A stretch of 64,000 nt of DNA, taken from NCBI RefSeq assembly GCF_000961885.1, contig NZ_JZKH01000026.1, forward strand, positions 1-64,000. The letters run 5' to 3'. Every line of letters begins with the position of its first letter. Position 1 is the stretch's first letter. Shown piece after piece: positions 62,731 to 64,000 of the stretch. The notes under the pieces were generated by a model that saw only the letters and a program-made list of their open reading frames with translations, searched no databases and was not told the origin of the DNA. The position numbers were made by a program, and so were the translations under genes. Source of the DNA: Streptomyces rubellomurinus (GTDB taxonomy: Bacteria; Actinomycetota; Actinomycetes; Streptomycetales; Streptomycetaceae).

Positions 62731-64000
62731 ATGAACCACCCCGTGAACCACCACGAGCAGTCGAACGGCCACAAGCAGTCGAACGGCCGTGTCCAGGCGG
62801 ACCCGCACGACCACCGCCGGCTCGGCCGGGAACTCGACCTCTTCGACAGCGACCCGCTGATGGGCGCGGGCCTCCCGTACTGGCTGCCCGGCGGCGCCGC
62901 CGTCCGGCACGCGCTGGAGGAGTTCATCCGCGACCGCGAGCGCCGGGCCGGCTACCGCCACGTCTATTCGCCGGTGCTCGGCAAGCGCGAACTGTACGAG
63001 ATCTCCGGCCACTGGGAGCACTACCAGGAGGACATGTTCCCGCCCATGCGGCTCGGCGCCGAGGAGGTGGTGCTGCGTCCCAGCCTCTGCCCGCACCATG
63101 CGCTGATCTTCCGCTCGCGCTCCCATAGCTACCGCGAACTGCCGCTGCGAATGGCCGAGTTGGGTGGGATGTACCGCTCCGAACTGTCCGGTGTGCTGGG
63201 CGGGCTGACCAGGGTCCGGGCGATCCAGCTGAACGACGCGCACGTGTTCTGCACTCCCGAACAGGCCGCCGACGAGGCCGTCGCCGCGCTGGAGCTGATC
63301 CGCGCGGCGCACCGCGCGCTCGGCATCGAGCCCGTCCGCTACCGGCTCTCGCTGCCCGGCGCGGGCGGCAAGTACGTGGCCGACCCGGCGCTCTGGGAGC
63401 GGGCGGTGGCGCTGCTCACCGAGGTGCTGGAGCGCTCCGGGGTGCCGTTCGAGGCGGCGGAGGGCGAGGCGGCGTTCTACGGGCCGAAGATCGACGTCCA
63501 GATCGCCGACGCCGCCGGGCGGGAGTCCACCCTGTCCACCGTGCAGATCGACTTCCACCAGCCGCAGCGCTTCAACCTGCACTACATCGGCGCGGACGGC
63601 GCCAAGCACCGGCCGGTGATGGTGCACCGCAGTGTGATCGGCAGCGTCGAGCGGGTGGTCGCCCACCTGATCGAGCTCTACGGCGGGGCGTTCCCGGCCT
63701 GGCTGGCGCCCGTCCAGGTGGTGCTGGTGCCGGTCTCCGAGGCCCAACTCCCGCAGGCCGAGCGGCAGCGGCAGCGCTGCCTGGACCTCGGCTTGCGGGC
63801 CGAGGTGGCCGGGCCGGAGCAGGGCAGCCTCGGCGCCCGGATCCGGGCGGCCCGGCTGGTCCCGTACCAGGCGGTGATCGGGGCGAAGGAGGCCGCGGAC
63901 GAGCAGGTCGCGCTGCGGCTGCGGGACGGGCGCAAGCTGGAGCCGATGGCGGCGGAGGCGGCCTGGGCGCGGATCGGCGAGCAGGTGGCGGACTGTGCGC
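62731..64000 (+). CDS. threonyl-tRNA synthetase paralogue lacking TGS and editing domains, runs off the window
   Basis: The frame is open from ATG 62731 to the window end (423 codons). It has the ThrRS catalytic core: DPLMGAGLPYWLPGGAAVRH, the zinc Cys in LRPSLCPHHALIF, motif 2 (MYRSELSGVLGGLTRVRAI), the zinc His in LNDAHVFCTPEQ, and motif 3 with the third ligand in VMVHRSVIGSVERVV. The anticodon-binding domain follows (PVQVVLVPVSEAQ). The core begins near residue 33, whereas normal ThrRS has over 230 residues before it (TGS and editing domains). The first 30 residues are His/Asn-rich. Confidence 0.9.
   Translation, partial: MNHPVNHHEQSNGHKQSNGRVQADPHDHRRLGRELDLFDSDPLMGAGLPYWLPGGAAVRHALEEFIRDRERRAGYRHVYSPVLGKRELYEISGHWEHYQEDMFPPMRLGAEEVVLRPSLCPHHALIFRSRSHSYRELPLRMAELGGMYRSELSGVLGGLTRVRAIQLNDAHVFCTPEQAADEAVAALELIRAAHRALGIEPVRYRLSLPGAGGKYVADPALWERAVALLTEVLERSGVPFEAAEGEAAFYGPKIDVQIADAAGRESTLSTVQIDFHQPQRFNLHYIGADGAKHRPVMVHRSVIGSVERVVAHLIELYGGAFPAWLAPVQVVLVPVSEAQLPQAERQRQRCLDLGLRAEVAGPEQGSLGARIRAARLVPYQAVIGAKEAADEQVALRLRDGRKLEPMAAEAAWARIGEQVADCA

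Overview
The window is high-GC actinomycete DNA with dense, translationally coupled operons (ATGA and GTGA overlaps) and frequent GTG and TTG starts. Family content points to Streptomycetaceae (Streptomyces, Kitasatospora or Streptacidiphilus); the genus is an inference. No rRNA or tRNA gene, CRISPR array or complete insertion sequence was seen. Both ends cut genes: a Sua5/TsaC gene at the left and a threonyl-tRNA synthetase paralogue at the right.

Region 1 (1-9.2 kb) is mixed: beta-carbonic anhydrase, a TPR protein, a small lipoprotein, an HD/LuxR regulator, a methyltransferase, a VOC protein and an SDR, plus two gene remnants (a DUF255/YyaL fragment and an IS5-type transposase tail). Region 2 (9.4-24.2 kb) is a complete plus-strand locus for a group 1h (formerly group 5, high-affinity) [NiFe] hydrogenase. 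It holds hypX for aerobic CO-ligand synthesis, hhyS, hhyL, a NifU-like protein, three poorly known accessory proteins, the maturation endopeptidase, a 34-residue micropeptide and hypABFCDE. It could support oxidation of atmospheric H2.

Region 3 (24.2-30.4 kb) is a zinc-starvation island: a COG0523 protein with a dead P-loop, zinc-independent ribosomal proteins L31 and S18, a one-piece fusion of a COG0523 GTPase with a zinc-transport ATPase, two permeases and a Zur-like repressor. The S18 gene carries an in-frame intergenic-type repeat.

Region 4 (30.5-45.6 kb) looks like a clustered version of the mycobacterial SigK/RskA regulon. It contains FAD oxidoreductase, DUF1295, cyclopropane synthase, DUF1365, rskA and sigK, an MPT83-like fasciclin lipoprotein, a membrane molybdenum oxidoreductase, two glycosyltransferases and an FeS-type photolyase operon. 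Three promoters match the remembered SigK consensus with identical 16-bp spacing, before the FAD gene, sigK and the molybdoenzyme gene; a weaker fourth precedes a glycosyltransferase. They make a lipid/envelope and light or redox stress response the best working model.

Region 5 (45.9-53.4 kb) has two small Streptomyces-type genes, a strong convergent terminator, a CsbD stress protein and a minus-strand gas-vesicle operon (gvp K, S, L, J, O, G, F, A plus two charged-tail proteins) with a SigB-like promoter. Region 6 (53.7-61.5 kb) has a decayed AMP-ligase/carrier-protein gene, a TetR-SDR pair with two perfect operators, a polyketide-cyclase-like protein, another SDR, a divergent pirin/AhpD pair, a secreted serine hydrolase and an alpha/beta hydrolase. 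Region 7 (61.8-64 kb) has a leucine-rich-repeat protein and an editing-domain-less ThrRS preceded by a Thr-Thr-Thr leader peptide and a 15-bp terminator hairpin, a classic attenuator layout.
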